Below, piece after piece: positions 19,446 through 30,305 of a DNA stretch of 64,000 bases. The notes under the pieces are model-generated. The model ran no database searches and was not told the DNA's origin. It saw only the letters and a program-made list of their open reading frames with translations. Origin of the DNA: Agelas oroides (lineage: Eukaryota > Porifera > Demospongiae > Agelasida > Agelasidae); the NCBI GenBank assembly GCA_949130485.1, contig OX422187.1, positions 8,582,205 through 8,646,204 on the forward strand, read 5' to 3'. Each line of letters begins with the position of its first letter. Within the stretch, counting starts at the first letter, position 1. Both the position numbers and the translations under genes were made by a program.

Positions 19446-22133
19446 TTTTTAAGGCTTGTTGTAGACTACTTGTAGTTAGCATTGGTTATATGACTGGCTT
19501 TATGAGTAGTGTGCTTTGCCTTTACTGTTGTACTGTGCTTTGCGATTATTTATTTAGTGTGATTAACTAGTGCTATGTGGCATCTGATTCACGTGTGAGA
19601 GCGTCTGGGCACAAGACTAGTTGCAATCTGACCATGAAAGTAACCTAGGCCAGCATTCCTTTTCTCACAGCCTCGTTTCTAAACCTCCCCCCACTTCCAG
19701 TTTTGATTGCTTGCAGTATGCAAAGAAAATGATAGCTTCATATCCAGGCCCTATTTTATAAGCGCCTGGGTAACAAAAGCCTCGGTCCCAACCATTGCCA
19801 CCCCCAATATTTGCCGATACAGAAATACTGAGGGCGGAAAAGGCCTGGGAATGAGGCTAGATTAGCAAAGCAAGCGATCAAAAACTGGAGGTGGGGAAAG
19901 CTCTGGAATGCCTAGGAACAAACGCCAACTATACGTGAATCTTGCTAGGACTACAACAGCTAAGAGGTTGCGTTTTCATTTCTTTTTCCATTTCTGTTTC
20001 CAGTTTCCAGTTTCCATTTCACTTCAATTTCCATTTCCTGCTTTTCCATATACCCCAGAAGCCCCGCCCCGTAGTACAGCTGACTTGTACCATGGTAACG
20101 CTATAATTGACCACAATGACGTCAAACGCACCAATAGCTTGTTATTCATTTTACTGCTGTTGAAGGTTAGTTCACATATTTCACAACGACTCATGACCCC
20201 TACCACGTGATTATCACGAGTTGACACATTATTTGTATTATCAGTGAGAAGTGTGGTACATTGTTAAAAAGCCAGTGGCATGCACTGACATCAAAAGTTC
20301 CTGCATGTCAGTATAACCAAGCCCTGGAAATATTTGGACCACTTGGCTACTATTAAAAGACTTATCAATAAATAGATGATGCTCAAGTAGATTGGTGATC
20401 ACATATAAGACTCTGTAGTCCAGAATCAAGGAGTGATATCCAGGGGTGTTGCTACTCGTTCTTCCTTTTCAGCTGTTGTGAGGGTCAGCGTCTCCAAAGC
20501 TTAGGCCTGTATAATCATGCAGGTTGTTTGGTCCTTACATGTACAGGGGCTAGCCTTGTTACCAGGCCTGAAGAGGAGTAAAGGCTAGGTTTCAGCCATT
20601 TGCTCATGCAGTTAATCGCCATAGAATTCCATGCCCTCCGCACACTATCGATATACTTCCATACATTTGTGACATCAAATTTAATATTGAAAGTTATACT
20701 GTCTGTAGGTTTTTATCATGGTAACATATATAGTCATGTGGCATGCAAAGTACTCACTCAGTCACGTGCATCCAGTGGCAACTACTCCTGACTTACAGCT
20801 TTAAACGAAAGCCACAAGCTCTCATTGAGTATAGGACTCAGTTGACCAGATGGAGAGACTATCTACCAGTGAAACCATCCCAAGAAATAATTTGGGCTTC
20901 CATTGTATTCCTGTCTGCCCTTAAACTTTGTATAATTTGCCAAACAGCACAAGGCTACTTGCTAAGGTGTTGAGGGCTACTCAGGCTAGGTGCAGGTCCG
21001 AATGGGCCCTTTCTTCTCTTCCTCTTCAGGAATGGGAACAATGCTAGTAAAGGGACATTCATGTGTGTCCATTATGGATGGTTCAACCCACTTTCTGATT
21101 GTACAATAGAAGTTTGGAGTGGAAAAGCACACTATTATCTCCATGGAATCAGAATTGATCTCAGAGTATCTACACTTTCATAAAGTAAAAGGGGAAAGCA
21201 GCACGCTGTCAATCTCTCCCACCCCCTCCTCACATTACAACAGTACCCACACTCTGGAGCGTCTTCCAGTGACTAGCCACCCTAGCTCCTCATATAATTT
21301 CTGCATTAGCTAAGGTGAATTGTCCAGTTCTGGGGCGAAGTGTTTTTGTTGTATTAAGTGGGGGTGTATTTTGTGAATGCGTTAATTGAATTTATACCAT
21401 ATTTTCTATGTATCTTGCAGGTATATGAAGGAAGCTGGCAACTCTGCATGTGTTCCTTGTGCTGGCTGTACTTATCACTAATGGGAAATGAATGTTAATC
21501 AACCAGCATGTGCCGGTGCTCTCGCATTGTACCTCCGGAATAGTCTAGGGATTCTCTCATACCTTGATGATAAATGTATGGTGTTTCTCATCAAAAAAAT
21601 AATTCAATATCAAACTTTTGCCCCATTGTCACACTCTATATCCAAGCTTTTGTATTTGTGCTTTGTTGTTTCTCTATTCTTTCTCTCCTATTCATGGGCA
21701 GATGGTACTAAAGAACATTTTTTTGAGCTTTCACCAAAAATTTTCGTTGATTATCCAAGTCCAGTGATGATAGTGGGTAATTATTATCAAAAATGGATAG
21801 CACAATCACAAAGAGATAGTTGCTGAAAACAGTGTGTTATGCACATGCAGCATAGGAGCATATTTATACATGCATGTTTGTACACTGCATGAATTATGCT
21901 CAGATTTACGCTGCATTATATTGCTGACACAATTCTCCAAGGCCTATAGTAAGTGTTCTGTACTGGGCCTGGCTTGTGAGAGTACTTTCTGTCTCTGCCT
22001 CAGTGTTTGTCCTGGCTCTGCATGTTGTCTGTGTTGTCCTCTAATCTTGTGAAGACTCTTCTTTGAGCCCCAAAAGCCTCATAATAACAGCACTCATGGT
22101 AACAGAACTCTCCATCAAGTTTGCGAAGTAATA
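19446..22133. other. Inner arm segment without recognisable genes (mirror 43542-46230)
   Basis: It contains GTTCCCAGGCC-family pieces (19770-19900, 20547-20590) and a TTTCCATTTC low-complexity block (19978-20050) related in inverse to 11538-11600. Several small open frames, the longest about 112 codons at 21488-21826, are present in both arms but show no domain or convincing start. The arm ends at 22133, in TTGCGAAGTAATA. Confidence 0.45.
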
Positions 22134-22707
22134 TTATAAGATTGAGTATGAATATGGATTAGATCCCGTGGGGGGGGGGGGGGGGGGCACCAGGCGTTGT
22201 GAAAGTAACGAATCCCAAGTTCATATAACTCCAGAGCACAGCAGTAGACATGGTAGTTCCCAAGAGTTTCCCAGGCTTGTGCACTCCACATGTACAAGTA
22301 CGGCCTAGTGCACCAGCCTTAGAAATGCACAGTACACAAGTCTTGGAAATGCTTGTACAGATACAGTATCCAAGGAGTGTCCAAGTCTTGCAAGAAATGC
22401 TTCACATCCAAGAGTGTGTTACAGAACAGTTATGTAATATAATGGTGTCCAAGAAGTGTCCATGCAAGTTCTGCAGTATCCAAATTTCAAAAGGCCAAAT
22501 CGTACGCATGCGCAGATACTGACCTTGCATGGTTGCGGTTTAGACAGTAGAAAAGATGGCGTGCTCTCGTGGCTTGGAAGAAGTCCCGCTACACGACTCT
22601 CTTCTCTGTGTAGGGACCTGAACGAACTACGTAATCGTTCGTTAGTCTCGCAAGCCACACTCTGCGAAGGGTGTGGCTTGCGAGACTAATCGTTCGTCTT
22701 ACCTACC
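22134..22707. other. Left edge of the spacer, no gene
   Basis: Includes a G-run of about 18 (22171-22188) and a run of small direct repeats around AAATGC and CAAG(A/T)(C/G) words (22316-22440). A hairpin, AGTCTCGCAAGCCACAC / GTGTGGCTTGCGAGACT, is at 22643-22687. I see no gene. Confidence 0.5.
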
Positions 22708-23372
22708 CAGTGGCGGATTTAGGGGGGGTAAGGGGGGTGCAAATGCACCCCCCTTTGGCGGCTAGCAATGTATTTTTGCGTACATAACTGCACGAGACCA
22801 TCAAATGATTATGCAGCAGTGGCATGCAGCAACAACAACCAGGCACAGTTACACACTCAAGTATCAGTTCCTTACTGATCTCCAGACGTTTGACTAGGCC
22901 TAGAGTTGCTTCGAGATATTCAGTTCGGCCCAAGGGGTTCGCCACGGCGCGCCTCGGCATACGAGATTTCGAAATCCACTGGATTTCACGTGGATTTCGG
23001 ATTTCAGAGTGGATTTCTGGATTTCAGTTTGGATTTCTGGATTTCAGCCGACAGGTTTCTTCTTGTATGTTCTTGGATATTTTAGTTATAGTTCCCAGCT
23101 TAGCAATAGTTAGTTGTAATTTTGGTTAACTAAATTTTAAAAAGGCCATACTAAAATGTATTTAGTTAAAGTTATGGTTAACTAAAACAACACTGTCCGA
23201 CAGTGTACGAGATTTCTTTTGTGACAGACCTCTCGGTTCGGCCTTCCAGCTATATTTTATTATGAATGCGTTCGCGTGACCGAAAGTGGGCGTGGCAACC
23301 CCAAAAATTTTCCGGCGCGCTTCGCGCGCCAGTGACTGAACCTCCCTTTCTAAATTTCTAGATCCGCCACTG
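22708..23372. mobile_element. 665-bp CAGTGGCGGAT element with 5-bp target duplication
   Basis: It begins CAGTGGCGGATTTAG and ends CTAGATCCGCCACTG, inverted 15-bp termini. The flanks are CTACC at 22703-22707 and 23373-23377. CAGTGGCGGA-type ends are widespread among hAT-like and related MITEs in animals; the 5-bp duplication is shorter than the usual 8 for hAT. Internally, GGATTTC(T/G)GGATTTCAG repeats (22970-23050) and G/C-rich runs are visible. No transposase. Confidence 0.75.
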
Positions 23373-23377
23373 CTACC

Positions 23378-24188
23378 GAACGAGTGTCCAACCCACAGGG
23401 GTACTTGAAAGTCGGGTTCAGCTTTCCGATTATGCCTTGGATTCTTTTTATTAACCAGTGAGTAGGGAGCGATTTGTAAGCCCGAGATTGATCGCCGGAG
23501 CCCGTATATACCCATAGGCATAGGAAGCAAATTTGAAGTGTAGAGGCCATGCTGAGCCGCGCGAAGCGCCGCTAGAAAACGGAAAGTAATTTCGCCGCGC
23601 GTAGCGCGGCTGCGACATTTTTCAAAGTGTGCACCCTTAGACTGCAAAATAAAGCCCTTTTTTTCCAACGGTGTATAATATTCTAGCCTCGTTCACAGAC
23701 CTTACCAACCCTCCAGTACAATATTCAATTTATGTGGAAAACAGATTATTGACTTCGTCGTCGTTCCAAGCAGACCACCGCCAGGCTAGCTTTCGTTTGT
23801 AGTAGTCTCTTTGAAAAATCTGCATTAGCTTCGTGCCGAGCCATCTCACTGCCAAGATTTCGATCACCTTATAATCGGAAATGTACGCATGTAACTGCAT
23901 ATGACACTGATGCAACGAAGAGGCTGCTTGACCTTATAGCCTCGCTCCCAGAGAACGAGGCTACGTTATGAATATTAATTTACGGCCTAAAAAGTGTAGC
24001 GGCCAAAGCCGCTACGGCCGCTACGGTTCCTACGCCACTGATACCGTACAGCGGTGGCTCACAGACAATGTCGTCTGCTACTGTTGGAAGTGACTCGAGA
24101 AAAGTATAGTGAGTCATGTTCTTCATCAGGAGAGGAAAAAGGATCTGTGGCAGAGAATCTCACAGTAAGTAGCTAGCTCCCGTTATTG
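23378..24188. other. Element debris, no gene
   Basis: It contains an inverted GCGCGAAGCGC / CGCGCGTAGCGCGGC patch (23565-23625). A terminus-like CCTACGCCACTG at 24038-24049, preceded by GCCGCTACGGCCGCTACGG, could be one end of another CAGTGGCG-type element. An open frame on the minus strand (23162-23668) crosses the boundary of the 665-bp element, so I do not accept it as a gene. Confidence 0.4.
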
Positions 24189-24525
24189 TTGACACTCCTT
24201 GGTTTGTCTGACCACTCCTTGGTTTGTCTGACCACTCCTTGGTTTGTCTGACCACTCCTTGGTTTGTCTGACCACTCCTTGGTTTGTCTGACCACTCCTT
24301 GGTTTGTCTGACCACTCCTTGGTTTGTCTGGCCACTCCTTGTTTGTTTGACCACTCCTTGGTTTGTCTGACCACTCCTTGGTTTGTCTGGCCACTCCTTG
24401 GTTTGTCTGACCACTCCTTGGTTTGTCTGACCACTCCTTGGTTTGTCTAACCGCTCCTTGGTTTGTCTAACCACTCCTTGGTTTGTCTGACCACTCCTTG
24501 GTTTGTCTAACCATTCTTTTTTTAT
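24189..24525. repeat. 20-bp tandem array
   Basis: About 17 copies of a 20-bp unit, CCACTCCTTGGTTTGTCTGA, with single-base variants and one or two short units. Long open frames on the reverse strand are a by-product of the repeat. It lies upstream of the transposase at 25108 and may be internal to that element. Confidence 0.95.
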
Positions 24526-24639
24526 CTGACCGTTCTATTCAGGATAAACTTGTGGCAATTTATAGTGCTTTGGATGAAGATTGAATCCAGAAGGTGAGCT
24601 TGTACTATATACACACTTTGAGTGTGGTCTAGTCAGCAG

Positions 24640-24960
24640 GGTTGGTCACATGTATGCGTTGTGGCTCCTCCCTGACCAGCGACCTGGCGAGTGCGGTCTG
24701 GCCGGCAGGGTTGGTTGCACATGTTCGTGTGTTGCAGCTCCTCCCTGACCGGCGACCTGCCAAGTGCGATCTGGCCAGCAGGGTTGGTCGTATGTGTTTG
24801 TGTGTTGCGGCTCCTCCCTGACAGGCAACCTGCCGAGTGTGGTCTGGCCGGCAGGGTTGGTAGCATGTGTTCGTGTGTTGCGGCTCCTCCCTGACCGGCG
24901 ACCTGCCGAGTGCGGTCTGGCCGGCCTGCATGTGTTTGTGTGTTGTGGCTCCTCCCTGAC
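24640..24960. repeat. ~73-bp minisatellite
   Basis: About four and a half copies of a unit containing GGCTCCTCCCTGACC, GGCGACCTGCCGAG and CTGGCCGGCAGGGTTGG. Spacing between GCAGGGTTGG words is 73-74 bp. It is open on the reverse strand and joins in frame to the short fragment at 24961-25118. Confidence 0.85.
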
Positions 24961-25118
24961 CCTTTAGGGCAAACTTCATGGTGTTGGATGGTAGGGCCTG
25001 GACAGCCTTTGCCCACACGGTTTCTCCAAACAATGTCCGGGCGAAGATCTGTAGGAACAATGTGCGTGGGAAATTCATATCCATCACCAAGGTCGGCAGT
25101 TAGTTGAAAAACCAACAC
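24961..25118 (-). pseudogene. Short retroelement-associated protein fragment
   Basis: The minus strand encodes a piece with YEFPTHIVPTDLRPDIV. It recalls a conserved segment (LRPDIV followed by an ELTVPWE-type motif) that I associate with repeat-encoded proteins downstream of reverse transcriptases in sponges and cnidarians. The expected continuation is absent. It abuts the truncated start of the transposase on the other strand. Assignment is from memory of similar sequences and uncertain. Confidence 0.3.
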
Positions 25119-26211
25119 AGTTGTTTACATAGACGAAACTGCCATGCCACTCGACCCTACTCCTACTAAGGTGGTTGTACTAAAAGGAACCAAGCATCCT
25201 ACCAGTGTCATCAGTGGCAACAAGGCTCAAATAACTGTGGTAGCTTGTTGCAATGCAGCCGGTTATGTAATGCCACCTATGGTTGTGTTTGACCGTAAGA
25301 CTCTAAAACCTGAAATGGCATTCGGCGAGGTACCAGGAACGATTTATGGTTTGTCTAAGAATGGTTGGATGGACAGTGAACTTTTTCAGTTGTGGTTCAC
25401 ACAACACTTCCTTGTACATGCTCCTCCCACTCGTCCCCTTCTACTGATGGATGGTCACTCTACCCACTTTGAGCCAAGTGTTATCCGTAAAGCAGCAGAA
25501 GAGAGAGTGATACTGTTTTGTCTACCACCCAATACAACCCATCTCTCGCAACCTCTGGACAAGGGGTGCTTTGGCCCTCTAAAAGTATGTTGGAGGAGAG
25601 AGTGCCAAGCATACCTTCGTAGGAACCCTGGTAAAGTGATGACTCGATTTGAGTTTTCTAGAGTTTTTTCTCAGGCTTGGTTCCAGGGAATGTCGATGTC
25701 AAGCGTAATTGCGGGGTTCAGGACAACTGGAGTCTATCCATTCAATCGACATGCTCTCCAGCCAGCCACGGACACCCCAACAAGTTTCAACCCAGCATCT
25801 TTATGCGACAGAACTGGCCTGAAGTTCATCCCACTCTACAGCCCAGCTCGCCAACGTGCATGTGGTGTGACATCCAGTCCTTGCACCAATGATGCACAAT
25901 CTACAGAATATCAGCTTTTTCTGGACAATGATGAATCCCGTCCTGCTACACCTTCCAGTGTTAACCTCCCACTCTCATCTCCAAGTTCTCTGAGGGACAG
26001 ACAGCATGAGCACTTGCCTCAGTTAAAACATATGACAATGCTTTCAAAGTCATTTTCATCCCTCCCCACTGTGAGTGCACTCAAGTATTGTGAAATTGAG
26101 CCAAAGTCCTCAGCTCGTGTGCTGACTAGCACTGAAAACCTCAGGAATATGGAAGAAAAACAAAGGAAGAAAGAAGAGGAAGAACGTAAAAAGAAAGAAC
26201 GACAAGTATAA
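25108..26211 (+). pseudogene. pogo/Tigger-like DDE transposase, N-terminally truncated
   Basis: The frame is open from 25108 (in-frame stop at 25105-25107) to 26211, with the first Met at 25144. It encodes a DDE_1-type core. The first Asp is in TVVYIDETAMPLDP (codon at 25132), the second in LLLMDGHSTHFEP (D103 from Met), and the third in TTHLSQPLDKGCFGPLK (D139). The 35-residue spacing between the last two fits the pogo/Tigger/CENP-B-like branch of Tc1/mariner. The ILFCLPPN.TH motif and the FR-x-TGVYPFNR motif are also typical. The N-terminal DNA-binding (CENP-B/HTH) region is missing. The C-terminus is Lys/Glu-rich and may stop early, since a similar KRAEKEKLEA composition continues after the stop. 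The enzyme would cut and paste DNA at TA sites; this copy is probably inactive. Confidence 0.85.
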
Positions 26212-27279
26212 CGAATGGTGAAGCGTGCAGAGAAGGAGAAACTAGAGGCAAGTAACAACAGGAGTTTTGCATGGCAGCCAAAGGCCAACTGGTTAGTAAA
26301 CATGTATTACACAGTAAGCATGTGGTGCATGTGTACATACCTGTATATATGTGCATTTGTTATGTGTGTATGGTAACAGTTGGCACTGTATAAGTTTTCG
26401 AGTTTTGGCTGCTTTTGCCGGGGCACTACTACACATACATGTAACTTCAAACCTTTGTCCCCCTGCTATTGGATTGCAGAACCTTGGTTAGCTGCCCATG
26501 TGATTGCGCATGCATACTAGTAGTGCTGATGCAGCAGCGCAGACTTGTGACTGAGGCCAGGCACCTCATAGGAATGACTATATTGTTCATATATTCTGGT
26601 GAGCCAGAAAGAGTTGTATGTGCACATGTATATAAAGAGACCATGTCTTGTACTGAGATGTCTGCTGGTCGTTGGCTCTATTGACTGCTGGTTGTACAAT
26701 TGTTAGCAATTGCAACAGTAATAGTATTATGCATGAATTGTGTAACACTACAGCTGCTGGTCGAGGCAAGCGAGGGCAGGCTGGAGGGACACATGCTGGG
26801 ACTAGTCCCTAAGGCGTCAGACAGCAGGACGTCAGTTACTTTCACCATTGCATATGCATGTTGGTAGTGCTAGTATTGTTACGTATGGAATTTGTAACAC
26901 TGCTGCTGCTGGTCGGGGCAAGCGAGGGCAGGCTGGAGGGACACTTATGGAGTCCAGCCTGGTCTTCTGGTTGAGATGCGTTGCACATGGGCTTACACGT
27001 GTATGCATTTGATGACTAGTGTATTTTCAGGCTTGTTTAACTATGAGGCTGGCTACCGTTGCAGCAGAAGCATGGGTTCTTACTCGTTTGAGTCCCCGTG
27101 TCTTACTGCAGGTTTCATGGTTTTACCACCCTACACTTTTGTTACAATTGTTATCACTGGTAAACTGATAGTACTACAGCAGCTAATGATAGAGGTGTAC
27201 TTATGTACCTTCTCTCTTGGAAGAATGGTCCCTCTGCTGGATTATGACCTAGCTTTCTTTTTCTTACTGGCAATTATGA
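26212..27279. other. Region without recognisable genes
   Basis: Two diverged copies of a block containing GGCAAGCGAGGGCAGGCTGG start at about 26765 and 26917. The rest is unique-looking sequence. A frame of 104 codons at 26976-27290 lacks motifs and I do not support it. Confidence 0.45.
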
Positions 27280-27552
27280 CATCTTTCTAGTGCAGCTGGC
27301 TTAAATTAGTCGGGTGTATATGAATGATCTTTCTAGTGCAGCTGGCTTAAATTAGTCGGGTGTATATGAATGATCTTTCTAGTGCAGCTGGCTTAAATTA
27401 GTCGGGTGTATATGAATGATCTTTCTAGTGCAGCTGGCTTAAATTAGTCAGGTGTATATGACTGATCTTTCTAGTGCAGCTGGCTTAAATTAGTTGGATG
27501 TATATGACTGATCTTTCTAGTGCAGCTGGCTTAAATTAGTTGGATGTTATGA
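27280..27552. repeat. 46-bp tandem array
   Basis: Six copies of a 46-bp unit, GATCTTTCTAGTGCAGCTGG followed by CTTAAATTAGTCGGGTGTAT and ATGAAT. The first three are identical and later ones diverge (CAGG, TTGG variants; ATGACT). Confidence 0.95.
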
Positions 27553-27680
27553 ACCCTAAGTGATGGACACAGGCTGTGATGATTCGTAATTGTGTTAGGT
27601 GGCATGAACAGACTATTAGACTATTTTATCAGGACAGGTCTAATTGGGGTTTTATTAACTTATAGGAATTTACATACAAA

Positions 27681-28122
27681 ATGTGTGTGTGTGTGCTGCT
27701 GCATGTGAATGTGTGTGTGTACTTGTATATGTAGATGTGTATATGCGTGTGTGCGTGTGCATGCGTGTATGTGTGTGAATGTGTGTGTATGCATGTGTGT
27801 GTGCGCGCATGTGTGTGTGCGTGTGTTTGTGTGTGCATGTGCGTGTGTGTGCGTGTGTGCATGTGTGCATATGCGTGTGTGCATGTATGTGCATGCGTGT
27901 GTGCAGGTGTGTGTGTGTGCATGTGCATGTGTGTGTGTGTGTGTGTGTACGTGCATGTGTGTGCGTGTGTGTACGTGCGTGTGTGTGTGTGTGTGTGTGC
28001 GTGTGCGTGCTGTGCATGTCTGTGTGTGTGTGTGCGCGTGCGTGCATGTGTACGTGTGTGTGTGGGCATGTACATGCATGCATGTGTGTGTGTGTGTCTG
28101 CATGTGTGTGTGTGTGTGTGTA
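27681..28122. repeat. (GT)n-rich tract
   Basis: About 440 bp of GTGTGT interspersed with GCATGT, GCGTGC and TATGTG words. Long open frames in several phases (Cys/Val-rich one way, His/Thr-rich the other) are artefacts of the repeat. It could form Z-DNA. Confidence 0.95.
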
Positions 28123-29644
28123 CTGGAAGCGATTGTATCAGCTGCTGTATCTTTATAACTCTATGAACCTGTATCTTTGCACCCCTCACCGTGTGTATGC
28201 GTACCATTAAAAATAAGCAATTAGGTTGAAGACAGTATTTTCTTGAGGTTTAGTAGAGATTGCATAAACCAACCTGGCAGGAAGCTGAACATCTGTTTGG
28301 GATTCACTACAACTGCATTTCAGTAACCATGGCAACAGATGACACCATAACAGGTGTTCTGTGGTTGAGATCTGAAGGATTGTGGGCTTAAGTTAGTCTT
28401 TTAGTGAACTCACTGTTAACAAACACTTTTAGGTATTGCTGTAGCCAACATCTTTACACTGGAATGTTCAGATCATGCCATCTGCTGTTTACATGCATGA
28501 ATCCCCTGCTATGTGTAGTGTATGCCACATGCTTGGTATTCATTTACACTATCTGTGAGAGATTCACTACAACTGCATTTTAACACCCTAACAGATGTTC
28601 TGTGGTCAAGATCTGAAGGACTGTGGGCTCAAGTTAGTCTTTTGGTGAGCTCACCATTAACAACAGGCTTTAGCTGCTATGGTGTAGCTACCCTCGTTCC
28701 CAGGCGCGGAACGAGGCTATGGTGTAGCCAACATCTTCAGACTGAGATGTTCAGATCATTCCATCTGCTGTTTGCATGCATGAATCGTGTATTCCAGTAT
28801 TCTATACCCATTCATTACACACTACTCTAGTGGACACCTCTTTGTACAGGTGAGATACTTGAAATGAGACTCTTCTCATATGTACTTGCATTTGGATCTG
28901 CAAACTGGTTGGAAAGAGCTATATATATATGTGGAAGCAGAGAACTGACCTGTGACATCACAGATGAACTGGATGAATGGCTGATACCCAATGCTCTGTT
29001 GTCAGTATCTTATTGTCTATAGTAGGTTTAGTAGTTTAGTTACTTCTACCATGTCCCATCCTGTATCTCTTATTTGCACTATCTTTGTGACAGTTCTCAT
29101 ATTCAGGCAAACAGTTTTCTACAGTCACAACTGTTTGTATGGCACTAGTCATTGTCCTGTGATAACATTGCCATTTAGTCAGAGAAATCCCACTCTCCTC
29201 ACACTTTCATCCTCTAAGGTTTTTTATGCAATTAGTCTCTCAGTAGCCATGGCAGCAGATGACACCCTAACAGATGTTCTGTGGTTGATGTGTGAAGGAT
29301 TGTGGCTCAAGTAAGTCTAACAAAAGCCTTTCAGAGGTACTGTGGTGTTGCCAACATTTTCAGCCTGGGATGTTCACATCATGCTATCTGCTGTTTGCAT
29401 ACATGGATTCTCTGCTGTGTTTACGGCAGTATTCTGTACCCTTGGCATTTACTTGCTCTGTGAGAGATCCCCTACAACTGCATTTTGACACCCCAAAAGA
29501 TGTTCTGTGGTTGAGATCTGAAGGATTATGGACTGAAGTTGGTTTTATTTAACAAAAGCACTGTTAACATAATCTTTACTGTGATGTAGCCTGTACATGC
29601 ATGTGAGTAAAGACTTGGATGTTCAGATCTTGCCATCTGCTGTT

Positions 29645-29904
29645 TATTAACCCTCAGCCCGCATCGCCGCGAGGGTTACAGTACTTCGTTTGTCTGTCTC
29701 TGTCTGTCTGTCTGTTACAACTAGCTTGGCTCACCTGGCGGCTAAATCTCTGAAGTTTGGACACAGATAGGCTTCAAACCGAACGAGGATGTGTTTAAAT
29801 TGAGCCGATTTCGCCAAGAACGTTTTGTTCAAGAGTTATGTTGCGATTCGTTTGCCACGGCGAGCGCTATTCGGCCATATTCTAGTCTGAGAACGAGTTC
29901 ACAC
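29645..29904. mobile_element. Repeat with GAGGGTTACAGTACTT end and TCTG microsatellite
   Basis: It starts TTAACCCTCAGCCCGC, then GCGAGGGTTACAGTACTTCG, then (TCTG)n at about 29690-29714. The same end appears reversed at 42180-42270 (CACAGACACACAGACC, AAGTACTGTAACCCTCGC). The shared terminus marks a dispersed family, probably non-autonomous. Confidence 0.5.
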
Positions 29905-29972
29905 CCCCTGGTCTGGGATCCCGGGAGTGCAGCGGAGCGCCGCAGTACTCCCGGGATCCCAGACTAGACCAG
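29905..29972. repeat. Perfect short palindrome
   Basis: GTCTGGGATCCCGGGAGT pairs with ACTCCCGGGATCCCAGAC around GCAGCGGAGCGCCGCAGT, which itself is largely palindromic. It is a strong cruciform-forming hairpin related to the AGTCT...AGACT MITE family. Confidence 0.7.
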
Positions 29973-30305
29973 GTTCTGTGGTTGAGATCTGAAGGATTGT
30001 GGGCTCAAGTTACATAGTCTTTTAGTGAACTCACTGTTAACAAAACCTTTTTGGTACTGTGGTGTTCCACCCCTTCATATCTATGTGTTTCTCGTAGTGC
30101 TCTTGCTGCTTATTCACCACCTGGAAGTGTATTCCTGATGTAATGATTATGGGGAGGATAAAATGGTCTGTCCACCTGTAGCTATTCAATCCAACTATCA
30201 TCTTTCCATTTGAGTAAATCAAAGACATAATCACAATCATGCAATAACTTACAAACTGCAAATTCTGGGAAACTTGGCACAAAAGTTCTTCTAAATTTCA
30301 TGAGT

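Larger units (their letters stand above)
28230..30060 (+). repeat. Cluster of diverged ~250-bp repeat-R units
   Basis: Units begin around GAGATTCACTACAACTGCAT, run through GATGTTCTGTGGTTGAGATC and GAAGGATTGTGGGCTCAAGT, and end with ATCTGCTGTTT.CATGCATGAA. Starts near 28305 and 28560 (255 bp apart) and near 29220 and 29460 (240 bp apart) suggest a tandem origin; a partial unit is at 29975-30060. The middle part reads as a conserved peptide (AADDTLTDVLWLRSEGLW) in several units and in the arms. It may be an exon family or a transposon-derived satellite. Segment 29041-29215 holds a diverged copy of the cysteine-rich fragment at 788-1035. Confidence 0.6.

Noticed and set aside
21488-21826. 112-codon frame as a membrane protein
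   Set aside because: There is a hydrophobic patch, but no supporting start context, homologous motif or splice structure. The right-arm version differs in length because of small indels.
22171-22188. G-run as a functional quadruplex
   Set aside because: A single homopolymer run without regulatory context, possibly a sequencing length artefact.
23162-23668. 168-codon minus-strand frame as a gene
   Set aside because: It crosses the boundary and target duplication of the CAGTGGCGG element and has no recognisable domain.
24160-24474. Repetitive reverse-strand frames over the 20-bp array
   Set aside because: Low-complexity by-product of the tandem repeat. Shifts between units move between frames without consequence.
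24189-24525. CRISPR-like array
   Set aside because: The units are contiguous 20-bp tandem copies with no unique spacers, and the context is eukaryotic.
27629-28210. His/Thr-rich and Cys/Val-rich open frames of up to 192 codons
   Set aside because: These are translations of a GT/CA-rich simple repeat, open in several frames and on both strands.
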